In this document: in pieces, positions 56,447 through 64,000 of the stretch | How positions within the stretch are numbered: the first letter of the stretch is position 1 | Layout: every line of letters begins with the position of its first letter | NCBI RefSeq assembly: GCF_001375595.1 | Contig: NZ_CVJQ01000001.1 | Span: forward strand, 2,631,001-2,695,000 | Source of the DNA: Phenylobacterium immobile (ATCC 35973) | GTDB lineage: Bacteria > Pseudomonadota > Alphaproteobacteria > Caulobacterales > Caulobacteraceae | DNA: 64,000 bases | Direction of reading: 5' to 3' | Notes under the pieces: generated by a model | What the model saw: the letters and a program-made list of their open reading frames with translations, nothing else | The model's database searches: none | What the model was told of the DNA's origin: nothing | Position numbers and translations under genes: made by a program

Positions 56447-57451
56447 TCAGGGCGCCAGGTCCAGCTTCTGGGCTTCGGCGCACTCTGAGCTGACGGTGAA
56501 GTACCGGCCGACGGCGTCGGACCCGACCTCGAAGGGGCTGAGCTGGCCGGGCTTGCGCGGCAGTTGCGAGATGCGTGCATAGTCGTAGGCGTGGTCAAAC
56601 TGCGAGTGGTTCGACAGCAGGATCGTCGCGCCGGCGTCCGCCGCCGCCTTCGCAAGCTTCTTCTGCGAAGCGATGTAGGTGTCGTAGCGCTCGACGGACT
56701 TTGGGAAGTTGAAGGCCGTGCCGCCGGAATAGGCGACGGTGATCGGCCGGCCCTTGTCCTTCACCTGAAAGACCAGCGAGATCGTGCCAAGCGTGTGACC
56801 CGGCGTCAGGTAGGTTGTGACGCTTGTATCGCCGAGCGTGACCTTGTCGCCGTCCGCCACCACCACGTCGCGAGTCGGCCGCCCGCCCGGGATATCCGGC
56901 TGGGCGTCCATCAGCGTCCAGTCCTCGGCGCTCATCACCACCTTGGTCCCATAGCGCTGCTGCAGCATGCGCGCGCCTTCGTCGTGATCGCCGTGGGCGT
57001 GTGTGATGATCACAAATTTCACCTGGGCCGGATCAAGGCCCAGGGTCTTCAGGCCGGCGACGATCTCGTCCTCGTTGGCGTAGTGCCACAGGGTGTCGAT
57101 CAGGATGATCCCCTCGCTGGTCGTCAGCGCCCAGGAGGAGTGCACCTTCGTGCCCACCCAATAGAGGTTGTCGAACACCTTGTAGGGCTCGGCGTACCAG
57201 GTCTCGCGGGCGGGGATGGCCTGGGTGAAGGCGCCTGTCGACTTGCGCAGCGCATTGTCGGGCACGGTGCAGAGGCGGCCCAGCGTGCCGTCCCAGTTCT
57301 GGCCGACCGCCGCCTTGGCCGTCGTCTTGTGGGCGAAGATCTGCTCGGCCTTGGTCGGCGCGGGCTGGACCGCTTCCGACTGCGCATAGGCGCCCGCCGC
57401 CGTTCCAAGGCCGGCGACCAGGGCCAGCGCCATTCCCAATTGAGCCTTCAT
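56447..57451 (-). CDS. secreted metallo-beta-lactamase-fold hydrolase, copy 1
   Basis: A 334-residue exported MBL-fold protein with a signal peptide (about 1-23, AGLGTAAGAYAQ). The zinc site is THAHGDHDEGARML (HxHxDH), then GHTLGTISL and NHSQFDHAYD. WALTTSEGIILIDTLWHY leads into it. It belongs to the subclass-B3-like hydrolases; whether it acts on beta-lactams or other esters/lactones is open. GGGAGCGG precedes ATG 57451. A close paralogue lies 75 bases upstream. Confidence 0.9.
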   Translation of the reverse strand: MKAQLGMALALVAGLGTAAGAYAQSEAVQPAPTKAEQIFAHKTTAKAAVGQNWDGTLGRLCTVPDNALRKSTGAFTQAIPARETWYAEPYKVFDNLYWVGTKVHSSWALTTSEGIILIDTLWHYANEDEIVAGLKTLGLDPAQVKFVIITHAHGDHDEGARMLQQRYGTKVVMSAEDWTLMDAQPDIPGGRPTRDVVVADGDKVTLGDTSVTTYLTPGHTLGTISLVFQVKDKGRPITVAYSGGTAFNFPKSVERYDTYIASQKKLAKAAADAGATILLSNHSQFDHAYDYARISQLPRKPGQLSPFEVGSDAVGRYFTVSSECAEAQKLDLAP

Positions 57452-57526
57452 GTTCCGCTCCCGCCTCGCCGCGTGTCGAGGGATCACCCCGCGGCCTTTG
57501 ATTGATGTTCTTTGGGCCGTTCAGCC

Positions 57527-58534
57527 TTAGCGGCTGCTCATTTCGAGCTTCGCGGCTTCAGCGCATTCCGAACTGACGACGAAGTAGTCCGCCACCGCGC
57601 CCGCGCCGATCTCGAAGGGGTTCGGTTCGCCCGCCTTGCGCGGCAGCTGCGCGATGCGCGCCAGGTCATAGGCGTTATCGAACTGCGCATGATTGGAGAG
57701 CAGGACCGTGGCGCCCGCGTCGGCCGCCGCCTTGGCCAGCTTCTTCTGCGAGGCGACATAGAGATCGAAGGTCGCCGCGGCCGGCGGGAAGACGAAAGCC
57801 GTGCCACCGGAATAGGCTACCGTCACCGGCCTTCCATGATCCTTTACCTGGAAGATCGCCGAGACCGTGCCGGGGGTATGGCCGGGCGTCAGGATGGTGG
57901 TGACCGTCGTGTCGCCGAGCGTGATCTTCTCGCCATCCTGAGCGACCAGGTCGCGCTTCGGCTGGCCGCCCGCCATGGCCGTCTGCTTGGCGACCAAGTC
58001 CCAGTCCTCGGCGCCCATGACCACCTTGGCGCCGTAGCGCTCCTGCAGAAGGCGCGCGCCCTCATCGTGGTCGCCGTGGCCGTGGCTGATGATCACATAT
58101 TTCACGTCGGCGGGGTTAAGACCGAGCGCCTTCAGACCGTCAACGATCTCGGCTTCGGCGGCGTAGTTGTAGAGGGTGTCGATCAGGATGATGCCGTCGC
58201 TGGTGGTCAGGGCCCAGGACGAGTGGATCTTGGTGCCCACCCAGTAGAGGTTGTCAAAGACCTTGTAGGGTTGGGCGTACCAGGTCTCCCGCGGCGGCGT
58301 GGAGGCCGGGACGGCGCTGCGCACCCGCGGCACGGCGTTATCGGCGACCGAACAGAGCCTGGCCACCGTCCCGTCGAAGATCCCAGCCCCCACCGCCTTG
58401 GCCTTGGCCTTGTGCTGCAGGATCAGTTCGGCTGTCGTCGGCGCGGGCTTTGCCGGCTCGGTCTGGGCGGAAGCTCCGGCGCTGGCGGCCAGGCCGGCGA
58501 CCAGGGCCAGCACGATTGTCGTCCGAACCTTCAT
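57527..58534 (-). CDS. secreted metallo-beta-lactamase-fold hydrolase, copy 2
   Basis: A 335-residue paralogue of the previous gene: signal peptide (about 1-23, AGLAASAGASAQ), zinc motif SHGHGDHDEGARLL, GHTPGTVSAIFQ and NHAQFDNAYDLARI. Its GGGAGCGGAAC leader before ATG 58534 is identical to that of copy 1, so the tandem duplication includes the 5' region. The open frame continues to 59440 but those codons lie antisense to the glcC gene. The His-to-Asn change in NAQFDN against HSQFDH may alter activity. Confidence 0.9.
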   Translation of the reverse strand: MKVRTTIVLALVAGLAASAGASAQTEPAKPAPTTAELILQHKAKAKAVGAGIFDGTVARLCSVADNAVPRVRSAVPASTPPRETWYAQPYKVFDNLYWVGTKIHSSWALTTSDGIILIDTLYNYAAEAEIVDGLKALGLNPADVKYVIISHGHGDHDEGARLLQERYGAKVVMGAEDWDLVAKQTAMAGGQPKRDLVAQDGEKITLGDTTVTTILTPGHTPGTVSAIFQVKDHGRPVTVAYSGGTAFVFPPAAATFDLYVASQKKLAKAAADAGATVLLSNHAQFDNAYDLARIAQLPRKAGEPNPFEIGAGAVADYFVVSSECAEAAKLEMSSR

Positions 58535-58598
58535 GTTCCGCTCCCGCCTCGCCGCTCTGTCCGTGGTCCGCCCGAGGCGGCTGCGCTGGCGGCTGTGG

Positions 58599-58613
58599 TT
58601 AGTATGATTAATG
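58599..58613. promoter_or_regulatory. TAGTATGATTAWTG element upstream of glcC
   Basis: TTAGTATGATTAATG in the divergent gap between the metallo-hydrolase and the GntR-family gene. Shared with 59458-59472. Confidence 0.55.
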
Positions 58614-58661
58614 ACGCGCGGAATTAGGCTGGCAAGCTGGATTCGGACGTCGCAGAAAGCG

Positions 58662-59420
58662 ATGATGAGCGACGCCATCAGCCATCTCGGACGCTTCGGC
58701 GCGGACCGCGGCCGGTCGAGCCACGCGCGCGTGGTGCGTGAACTGGGCGGTGAGATCGTTTCGGGCCGCCTGCCCCCCGGCGTGAACCTCCCGGCCGAGG
58801 CCGAGTTGTTGGAACGGTTCGGGGTCTCGCGCACCTGCCTGCGCGAGGCGTTGAAGACGCTCTCCGCCAAGGGCCTGGTCAGCTCCAAGACCCGCGTCGG
58901 CACGCGCGTCCTGCCGGAGTCCGAGTGGAACTTCTTTGACGCCGCCATGCTCGGCTGGAAAGCTGGCGAAGGCTTCGACGAGCATTTCCGCAGCAGCCTG
59001 ACTGAGATCCGCCAGGCGGTGGAGGGCAAGGCCGCCGAGCTCTGCGCCGTCCGACGTACGCCCGAGCAGCTGGCCATGCTGCGCCAGTGCATCGCCGACA
59101 TGCGCCGCTCTGGCCACACCGCCCAGAGCTTCGCCGAGGCCGACCTCGCCTTCCACATCGCCATTGGCGTGGCCTCGGGCAATCCCTTCATCCGCTCGGT
59201 CGCCGCCGTGATCGAGGCGGCCCTGGTCGCCTCCTTCGCCATCGGCTCGCCCGCCGATGACCCGGCGCTGCAGGAAGAGGCGGTGATCCAGCACGAAGTG
59301 ATCGTCGACGCCATCGAGGCCCACGACGCCGACGCCGCCCGCGCGGGCATGCTGGGCGCGATCCACGGCGGCGTCACGCGGATGGAGACCAACCTAGCGC
59401 TGCGGGCCGCCAAGGCCTGA
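58662..59420 (+). CDS. FadR-subfamily GntR regulator (GlcC-like)
   Basis: About 252 residues. The winged HTH (about 20-80) has RVVRELGGEIVSGRLPPGVNLPAEAELLERFGVSRTCLREALKTLSAKGLV. The C-terminal FCD domain has the helix EIRQAVEGKAAELCA and HIAIGVASGNPF with metal-binding His. It probably controls the downstream glc genes in response to glycolate, as GlcC does in Escherichia coli, where the gene is divergent rather than collinear. ATG 58662 is preferred over 58611 because AGAAAG lies before it. Confidence 0.85.
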   Translation: MMSDAISHLGRFGADRGRSSHARVVRELGGEIVSGRLPPGVNLPAEAELLERFGVSRTCLREALKTLSAKGLVSSKTRVGTRVLPESEWNFFDAAMLGWKAGEGFDEHFRSSLTEIRQAVEGKAAELCAVRRTPEQLAMLRQCIADMRRSGHTAQSFAEADLAFHIAIGVASGNPFIRSVAAVIEAALVASFAIGSPADDPALQEEAVIQHEVIVDAIEAHDADAARAGMLGAIHGGVTRMETNLALRAAKA

Positions 59421-59457
59421 GCGAACTGGGCCGGTTCCACTATCGGCCATTCCGTAT

Positions 59458-59472
59458 ATAGTATGATTATTG
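59458..59472. promoter_or_regulatory. TAGTATGATTAWTG element upstream of glcD
   Basis: ATAGTATGATTATTG, matching the copy before glcC at 12 of 15 positions, 33 bases before the glcD start. Probable GlcC binding site. Confidence 0.6.
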
Positions 59473-59504
59473 TGTCGAACCGTCCTCAAGCCTGGGCCTG
59501 AATC

Positions 59505-60998
59505 ATGCCCCTCGTCATGCCCCAGCCGAACGCGGCGATCCTGGCGCGCCGCGATGAGGTCATCGCCGCCCTGCGCGCGATCGTGCCGGGCGAAGGCGTG
59601 ATCGACCACGAGGATGCGCTGCGCGCCTATGAGACCGATGCGCTGACCGCCTACCGCCAACCGCCAATGGTCGCAGTTCTGCCGGAGACCGTCGCGCAGG
59701 TCTCGGCGATCCTCGCCTGGTGCAGCGCCAATGGTGTGAACGTCGTCCCGCGCGGCTCAGGCACCTCTCTGTCAGGCGGGTCCTTGCCCGTGGCCGACGG
59801 CGTCCTGTTGGGCCTATCCAAGTTCAACCGTGTGCTGGAGATCGACTACGACGACCGCATCGCCGTGGTGCAGCCCGGCGTCACCAACCTGGCCATCACC
59901 CGCGCCGTCGAGGGCGAGGGCTTCTATTACGCCCCCGACCCCTCCAGCCAGATCGCCTGCTCCATCGGCGGCAATGTCGCGGAGAACTCCGGCGGCGTGC
60001 ACTGCCTGAAGTACGGCCTGACAACGAACAACGTCCTGGGCGTCGAGCTGGTGCTGATCGATGGCGAGGTCGTGCGTATCGGCGGCAAGTCGCTGGACGC
60101 CGCCGACATGGACCTGCTGGGCGTCATCGTCGGCTCTGAGGGCCTGCTGGGCGTCGTGACCGAGGTCACCGTCCGCATTCTGCCCAAGCCCGAGATCGCC
60201 CGCGCCGTCCTGATCGGCTTTCCCACGGTCGAGAGCGCCGCCAAGTGCGTCGGCGACGTCATCGCCGCCGGCGTCATCCCTGCCGGCATGGAGATGATGG
60301 ACGCCAACGCCATCGCCGCCACCGAGGACTTCATCCACGCGGGCTACCCGCTGGACGCCGCGGCCCTGCTGATCGTCGAGCTTGATGGCCCGGGCGCGGA
60401 ATGCGACCACCTGATCGAGACCGTGGTGGCGATCGCCCGCGAGAACCTGGCGACCACCGTCCGCGTCTCCGCCGACGACGCCGAACGTCTGAAGTTCTGG
60501 GCCGGCCGCAAGGCCGCCTTCCCGGCGGTCAGCCGGCTGGCGCCCGACTACTACTGCATGGACGGCACCATCCCGCGCCGGCGGCTGCCGGAAGTCCTGA
60601 CCAAGATCAGCGAATTCGCCGCGCACCACCGGCTGGGGGTCGCCAATGTCTTCCACGCCGGCGACGGCAACCTGCACCCCCTGATCCTCTATGACGCCAC
60701 CATTGACGACCAGCTGCACCGCGCCGAGCTGTTCGGCGAGGATATCCTGCGCCTGTGCGTCCAAGTGGGCGGCGTGCTGACCGGCGAGCACGGGGTCGGC
60801 GTCGAAAAGCGCGACCTCATGCCCGAGATGTTCAGCGAGATCGACCTCACCCAGCAGCGGCTGTTGAAGCGGGCCTTCGATCCGGACCAGCTCTTGAACC
60901 CAGGCAAGGTCTTCCCGCTGCTTTGCCGCTGCGCAGACCACGGGGCGATGCACGTCCACAATGGCCAGACGGCCTTCCCTGACCTGCCGCGCTTCTAG
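59505..60998 (+). CDS. glcD: glycolate oxidase subunit GlcD
   Basis: FAD-linked subunit of glycolate dehydrogenase, 497 residues. The PCMH-type FAD-binding domain has VNVVPRGSGTSLSGGSLP, GFYYAPDPSSQIACSIGGNVAENSGGVHCLKYG and GSEGLLGVVTEVTVRI. The FAD-oxidase C-terminal domain has VFHAGDGNLHPLI and GGVLTGEHGVGVEKRD. It oxidises glycolate to glyoxylate at the membrane with GlcE and GlcF. The ATG of glcE follows the stop immediately. An in-frame ATG at 59517 is possible. Confidence 0.96.
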   Translation: MPLVMPQPNAAILARRDEVIAALRAIVPGEGVIDHEDALRAYETDALTAYRQPPMVAVLPETVAQVSAILAWCSANGVNVVPRGSGTSLSGGSLPVADGVLLGLSKFNRVLEIDYDDRIAVVQPGVTNLAITRAVEGEGFYYAPDPSSQIACSIGGNVAENSGGVHCLKYGLTTNNVLGVELVLIDGEVVRIGGKSLDAADMDLLGVIVGSEGLLGVVTEVTVRILPKPEIARAVLIGFPTVESAAKCVGDVIAAGVIPAGMEMMDANAIAATEDFIHAGYPLDAAALLIVELDGPGAECDHLIETVVAIARENLATTVRVSADDAERLKFWAGRKAAFPAVSRLAPDYYCMDGTIPRRRLPEVLTKISEFAAHHRLGVANVFHAGDGNLHPLILYDATIDDQLHRAELFGEDILRLCVQVGGVLTGEHGVGVEKRDLMPEMFSEIDLTQQRLLKRAFDPDQLLNPGKVFPLLCRCADHGAMHVHNGQTAFPDLPRF

Positions 60999-62162
60999 AT
61001 GCAGGCCGGATCCATCCTGAAGGCGAGCGCCGAGGGCGACGTGGTCGAGGCCGTTGCGGCGGCCAAGGCCGCAGGCCTGCGCCTGGCGATCCGCGGCGGC
61101 GGCAGCAAGGCGGGCGTCGGCGCGCCGACGCCCGACGCCGTGACGCTGGACCTGTCGGCCCTGAGCGGGGTGATCGACTACGACCCGGCCGAACTGCTGC
61201 TGACCGTGCGGCCGGCGACGCCGCTCGCCGACGTGCTGGCCCTGGTGGCGGCGCAAGGTCAGATGCTGGCCTTCGACCCCTTCGACCACGGCCCGATCTT
61301 CGGCGAAGTTGCGGGAGCGGCGACGATAGGCGGCGCGGTCTGCGCTGGCGTCTCCGGTTCGCGACGGCTTTCGCGGGGCGCAGCGCGCGACCATCTGCTG
61401 GGCTTCCGGGCGGTCTCCGGCCGTGGCGAGACCCTGATCGGCGGCTCCAGCGTCGTGAAGAACGTCACCGGCTACGACCTGCCCAAGCTGGTCGCCGGCA
61501 GCTGGGGCCGCCTGGCGGCGGTGACCCAGATGCACCTCAAGGTCGTCCCCCATGGACCCGAGCGCGTAACCCTGGCGGTGGACGGCCTTGACCCGGCGGC
61601 CGCCTACACCCTGATGGCGCGGGCCATGGGCTCGCAGGCCGACGTCGCCGCCGCCGCCCACCTGCCGACGGGCCTCGCTGGCGGCCGGGCGCTGACGGCG
61701 ATGCGGTTGGAGGGTTTCGGCCCCTCGGTGCGCGCGCGCAGTGAGATGCTGGCTGGCTTCGGCGCAGCCGTACTGCCCGCAGCGGACGCCGAGGCCGTCT
61801 GGGAAGAGACCCGCTCGCTCTCAACCCTGGACCCCTCCGCGCCGCTCTGGCGCGTCAACACCGCGCCCCGGGGCGGCCCCGCGGTGGTGGCCGCACTCGC
61901 GCCGCTCGGCGCACGTTGGCTGTTCGACTGGGCCGGCGGCCTGACATGGCTGACCTTCGATGGCGACGTCGAGCTTGTGCGTCAGGCGGCGGCCGGGGCC
62001 GGCGGCCACGCCACACTGATCCGTGGTCCAGAAGCCCAGCGCCGCGTCACGCCCACCTTCCAGCCCGCGACCGCCGGGGTCCGCGCCCTTGAACAGCGCG
62101 TCCGCCAGGCCTTCGACCCCGACGGCGTCTTTGACACCGGCCGCTTCACGGCGGGAGCCTGA
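60999..62162 (+). CDS. glcE: glycolate oxidase FAD-binding subunit GlcE
   Basis: A 387-residue second FAD-binding subunit. The PCMH domain reads [57 protein letters not shown] and [28 protein letters not shown], the GlcE pattern. It begins at the base after the glcD stop and ends two bases before glcF, so the three subunits are translated in step. Confidence 0.95.
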   Translation: MQAGSILKASAEGDVVEAVAAAKAAGLRLAIRGGGSKAGVGAPTPDAVTLDLSALSGVIDYDPAELLLTVRPATPLADVLALVAAQGQMLAFDPFDHGPIFGEVAGAATIGGAVCAGVSGSRRLSRGAARDHLLGFRAVSGRGETLIGGSSVVKNVTGYDLPKLVAGSWGRLAAVTQMHLKVVPHGPERVTLAVDGLDPAAAYTLMARAMGSQADVAAAAHLPTGLAGGRALTAMRLEGFGPSVRARSEMLAGFGAAVLPAADAEAVWEETRSLSTLDPSAPLWRVNTAPRGGPAVVAALAPLGARWLFDWAGGLTWLTFDGDVELVRQAAAGAGGHATLIRGPEAQRRVTPTFQPATAGVRALEQRVRQAFDPDGVFDTGRFTAGA

Positions 62163-62164
62163 TC

Positions 62165-63505
62165 ATGCTGACCAAGTTCCGCCCGGACCTTCTGGCCGAC
62201 CCCGCGATGGCGGTCTCGGAATCGGTGATCCGCAAGTGCGTGCACTGCGGCTTCTGTACGGCCACCTGCCCGACCTACCTGCTGCTGGGCGACGAGCTCG
62301 ATAGCCCGCGCGGGCGCATCTATCTGATGAAGGAGATGCTTGAGAACGAGCGCGAACCGACCGCCGAGGTCGTCAAGCACATCGACCGCTGCCTCTCTTG
62401 CCTGTCATGCATGACGACCTGCCCGTCCGACGTGAACTACATGCACCTGGTCGACCACGCCCGGTCCTACATCCAGGAACGCTACAAGCGCCCCTTGATG
62501 GAGCGGCTGTTCCGCGACCTGCTCGCCGGCGTTCTGCCCCATCCCAAGCGGTTCCGAGTCGCCCTGGCCCTGGCCCGTCTGGCGCGGCCGCTGCGTCGCC
62601 CGATCGATCGCCTGGTCGAGGGCGCGCCGGGTCTGAAACCGCTCGCCGCCATGCTGTCCATGGCGCCGGCCCAGGGCGCGCACACCGCCACCGCCCGCGA
62701 CGCCCGGGTGGCCAACCCAAAGGGCCGCATCGCCCTGCTGCAGGGCTGCGCGGAGCCGGTCCTGAAGCCTGAGATCCGCGAGGCGACAGTCCGCCTGCTG
62801 AACCGCGCCGGCTACGACGTAATCTTCGCCAGCGGCGAGGTCTGCTGCGGCGCCCTGGTCCACCACATGGGCCGCGAGGCCCAGGCCCTGGAGAGCGCCC
62901 GGCGCAATGTCGACGCCTGGAGCCGGCTGGCCGCCGATGGCCTCGACGCCGTCGTCATCACCGCCTCCGGCTGCGGGACGACCATCAAGGACTACGGCTT
63001 CATGCTGCGCGACGACCCGGCCTACGCCGAGAAGGCCGCGACGGTCTCGGCCCTGGCCGTGGATGTCAGCGAGCTGCTCGCCCGGATCGACCTGCCACCG
63101 GTGCTCAATCCCCACCGCCTCGTGGTGGCCTATCACGCCGCCTGCTCGCTGCAGCACGGCCAGCGGGTCGTTGATGCGCCCAAGGCCCTGCTCACCGCCG
63201 CCGGCTTCACTGTCCGCACGCCGGTGGACGCCCATCTCTGCTGCGGTTCGGCGGGCACCTACAACATCCTGCAGCCGCAGATCGCCGGACAATTGGGTGA
63301 CCGCAAGGCCCAGACTCTGACCCAGCTCAAACCCGATATCGTCGCCACCGGCAATATCGGCTGCGCCATGCAGCTCGGTCAGCGGCTGGATGCGCCAATG
63401 GCGCACACCGTCGAACTCCTCGACTGGGCCACCGGCGGGCCGGTTCCCCCATCCCTCGCTCAACGCCTTAGCTCTGGAGCTTCCCATGTCGCGCATCACG
63501 CTTGA
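62165..63505 (+). CDS. glcF: glycolate oxidase iron-sulfur subunit GlcF
   Basis: A 446-residue electron-transfer subunit with two 4Fe-4S motifs, [12 protein letters not shown] (about 20-31) and [12 protein letters not shown] (about 77-88). Two CCG domains follow, one with [12 protein letters not shown] and one with [14 protein letters not shown]. It passes electrons from the flavin subunits to the respiratory quinone pool. The gene overlaps glcG by 20 bases. Confidence 0.96.
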   Translation: MLTKFRPDLLADPAMAVSESVIRKCVHCGFCTATCPTYLLLGDELDSPRGRIYLMKEMLENEREPTAEVVKHIDRCLSCLSCMTTCPSDVNYMHLVDHARSYIQERYKRPLMERLFRDLLAGVLPHPKRFRVALALARLARPLRRPIDRLVEGAPGLKPLAAMLSMAPAQGAHTATARDARVANPKGRIALLQGCAEPVLKPEIREATVRLLNRAGYDVIFASGEVCCGALVHHMGREAQALESARRNVDAWSRLAADGLDAVVITASGCGTTIKDYGFMLRDDPAYAEKAATVSALAVDVSELLARIDLPPVLNPHRLVVAYHAACSLQHGQRVVDAPKALLTAAGFTVRTPVDAHLCCGSAGTYNILQPQIAGQLGDRKAQTLTQLKPDIVATGNIGCAMQLGQRLDAPMAHTVELLDWATGGPVPPSLAQRLSSGASHVAHHA

Positions 63506-63914
63506 TCAGGCCCGCGCCGTCATCGCCGCCGCCTTCGCCGAGGGCGCGACCCTGGGCCTCGCGCCCCTGACCGTCGCCGTGCTGGATCCGGGCGGCCACC
63601 TGATCGCGCTCGACCGGCAGGACGGCTCGGGCACGCTCCGTCCGCAGCTGGCCGTCTCCAAGGCGTCCGGCGCGCTCGGCCTCGGCCTCTCCTCGCGCAA
63701 GATCGGCGAGATGGCGGCCGACCGTCCGACCTTCATCGCCACGCTGGCCGCGATCGCCCCGCACGGCGTCACGCCGGCCGCCGGCGGGATTATCGTCGTC
63801 GACGATTCGGGCGACGTCATCGGCGCGGTGGGCGCCTCTGGCGACCTGTCGGACAAGGACGAGCTTTGCGTGCTGGCCGGCCTCAAGGCCGCCGGCCTCC
63901 TCGTCCAGGCCTGA
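63486..63914 (+). CDS. glcG: GlcG/HbpS-type protein
   Basis: A 142-residue member of the GlcG/HbpS (DUF336) family: [41 protein letters not shown], and GGIIVVDDSGDVIGAVGASGDLSDKDE near the end. Family members bind haem or cobalamin-like ligands or act in glycol utilisation; in glc operons the role is undefined. ATG 63486 lies inside the end of glcF, so it is translationally coupled. Confidence 0.92.
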   Translation: MSRITLDQARAVIAAAFAEGATLGLAPLTVAVLDPGGHLIALDRQDGSGTLRPQLAVSKASGALGLGLSSRKIGEMAADRPTFIATLAAIAPHGVTPAAGGIIVVDDSGDVIGAVGASGDLSDKDELCVLAGLKAAGLLVQA

Positions 63915-63921
63915 GGACCCC

Positions 63922-64000
63922 ATGACCGACCGTATCGATAAGGCCGGCCTCCAGGTCGACGCCGCCCTGGCGAAATTTGTCGACCAGGATGTCCTGCCGG
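63922..64000 (+). CDS. glcB: malate synthase G, N-terminus only
   Basis: ATG 63922 opens MTDRIDKAGLQVDAALAKFV, then DQDVLP to the window end, matching the N-terminal NLQVAKVLYDFINNEALPG pattern of malate synthase G. The enzyme condenses glyoxylate with acetyl-CoA to malate, the expected next step after glycolate oxidation. Only 26 codons are visible, so the call rests on those plus operon order. Confidence 0.8.
   Translation, partial: MTDRIDKAGLQVDAALAKFVDQDVLP

Noticed and set aside
55549-56655. 368-codon minus-strand frame over the aldo/keto reductase
   Set aside because: Opposite strand of a gene with all catalytic motifs; no ribosome site or family.
57527-59440. 637-codon minus frame for metallo-hydrolase copy 2
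   Set aside because: Upstream of ATG 58534 it is antisense to the GntR regulator; the signal peptide and leader fix the start at 58534.
59814-61661. 615-codon minus-strand frame over glcD/glcE
   Set aside because: Antisense to two well-recognised genes with conserved FAD motifs; product low in complexity and without a family.

Overview
The window is high-GC (about two thirds G+C in genes), with dense TonB-dependent receptors, a FecI/FecR system, a RibBX-type riboflavin enzyme, FixK-like boxes and ATGA/GTGA coupled starts. This points to an alphaproteobacterium, most likely Caulobacterales (Caulobacter or Phenylobacterium relatives). The assignment is inferred from gene content and style. I saw no rRNA, tRNA, CRISPR array or complete insertion sequence.

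Layout. 0-0.5 kb: 5' part of an MscS channel gene. 0.8-7.6 kb: minus-strand locus of ECF sigma factor, FecR anti-sigma, TonB receptor with STN domain, arylsulfatase and its formylglycine-generating enzyme, apparently a signal-responsive uptake and desulfation unit. 7.7-10.1 kb: scarred region with an IS6 relic, a Cys-motif membrane protein and a deletion junction joining two truncated genes. 10.6-15.1 kb: Rnk, DUF1971 protein, truncated haemoglobin and an MHYT/GAF hybrid histidine kinase. 15.2-24.9 kb: IS6 relics, a two-partner secretion pair (TpsB/TpsA) behind an AT-rich palindromic leader, an L,D-transpeptidase-like protein, a secreted protein and a GGDEF-EAL protein.

25.5-40.6 kb is a stress and low-oxygen island: BON protein, two flavodoxin-fold oxidoreductases, alcohol dehydrogenase, YkuD transpeptidase, Hsp20, HdeD, AI-2E transporter, three UspA proteins, MgtC/DUF4010, cytochrome c and CHAD protein. 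Two recurring promoter elements divide it. Seven FixK/FNR-type boxes (TTGM-N6-KCAA) lie at similar distances before one set of starts. A second element, CTCCGTANCGCTACGTAG, precedes two Usp units and the cytochrome unit.

41.2-54.7 kb is the most striking part: TonB receptor, two HpaB-type flavin monooxygenase oxygenases, RibBX, quinone oxidoreductase, HpaC-type flavin reductase, MFS transporter, TetR regulator, dodecin, an orphan 67-residue protein and a DUF819 membrane protein. Nine copies of a 15-bp palindrome (YCTTAC-N3-GTAAGR) occur only in the intergenic regions here, several overlapping promoter elements. I infer one regulon coupling substrate uptake, FADH2-dependent hydroxylation, flavin synthesis and flavin storage. 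The ribBX leader also carries an intrinsic terminator before the start codon and no FMN riboswitch.

54.7-64 kb: small hypothetical proteins, aldo/keto reductase, two tandem secreted metallo-beta-lactamase-fold hydrolases, then a GlcC-like regulator with glcD, glcE, glcF, glcG and the start of glcB (glycolate to glyoxylate to malate), with a shared TAGTATGATTAWTG element before glcC and glcD.
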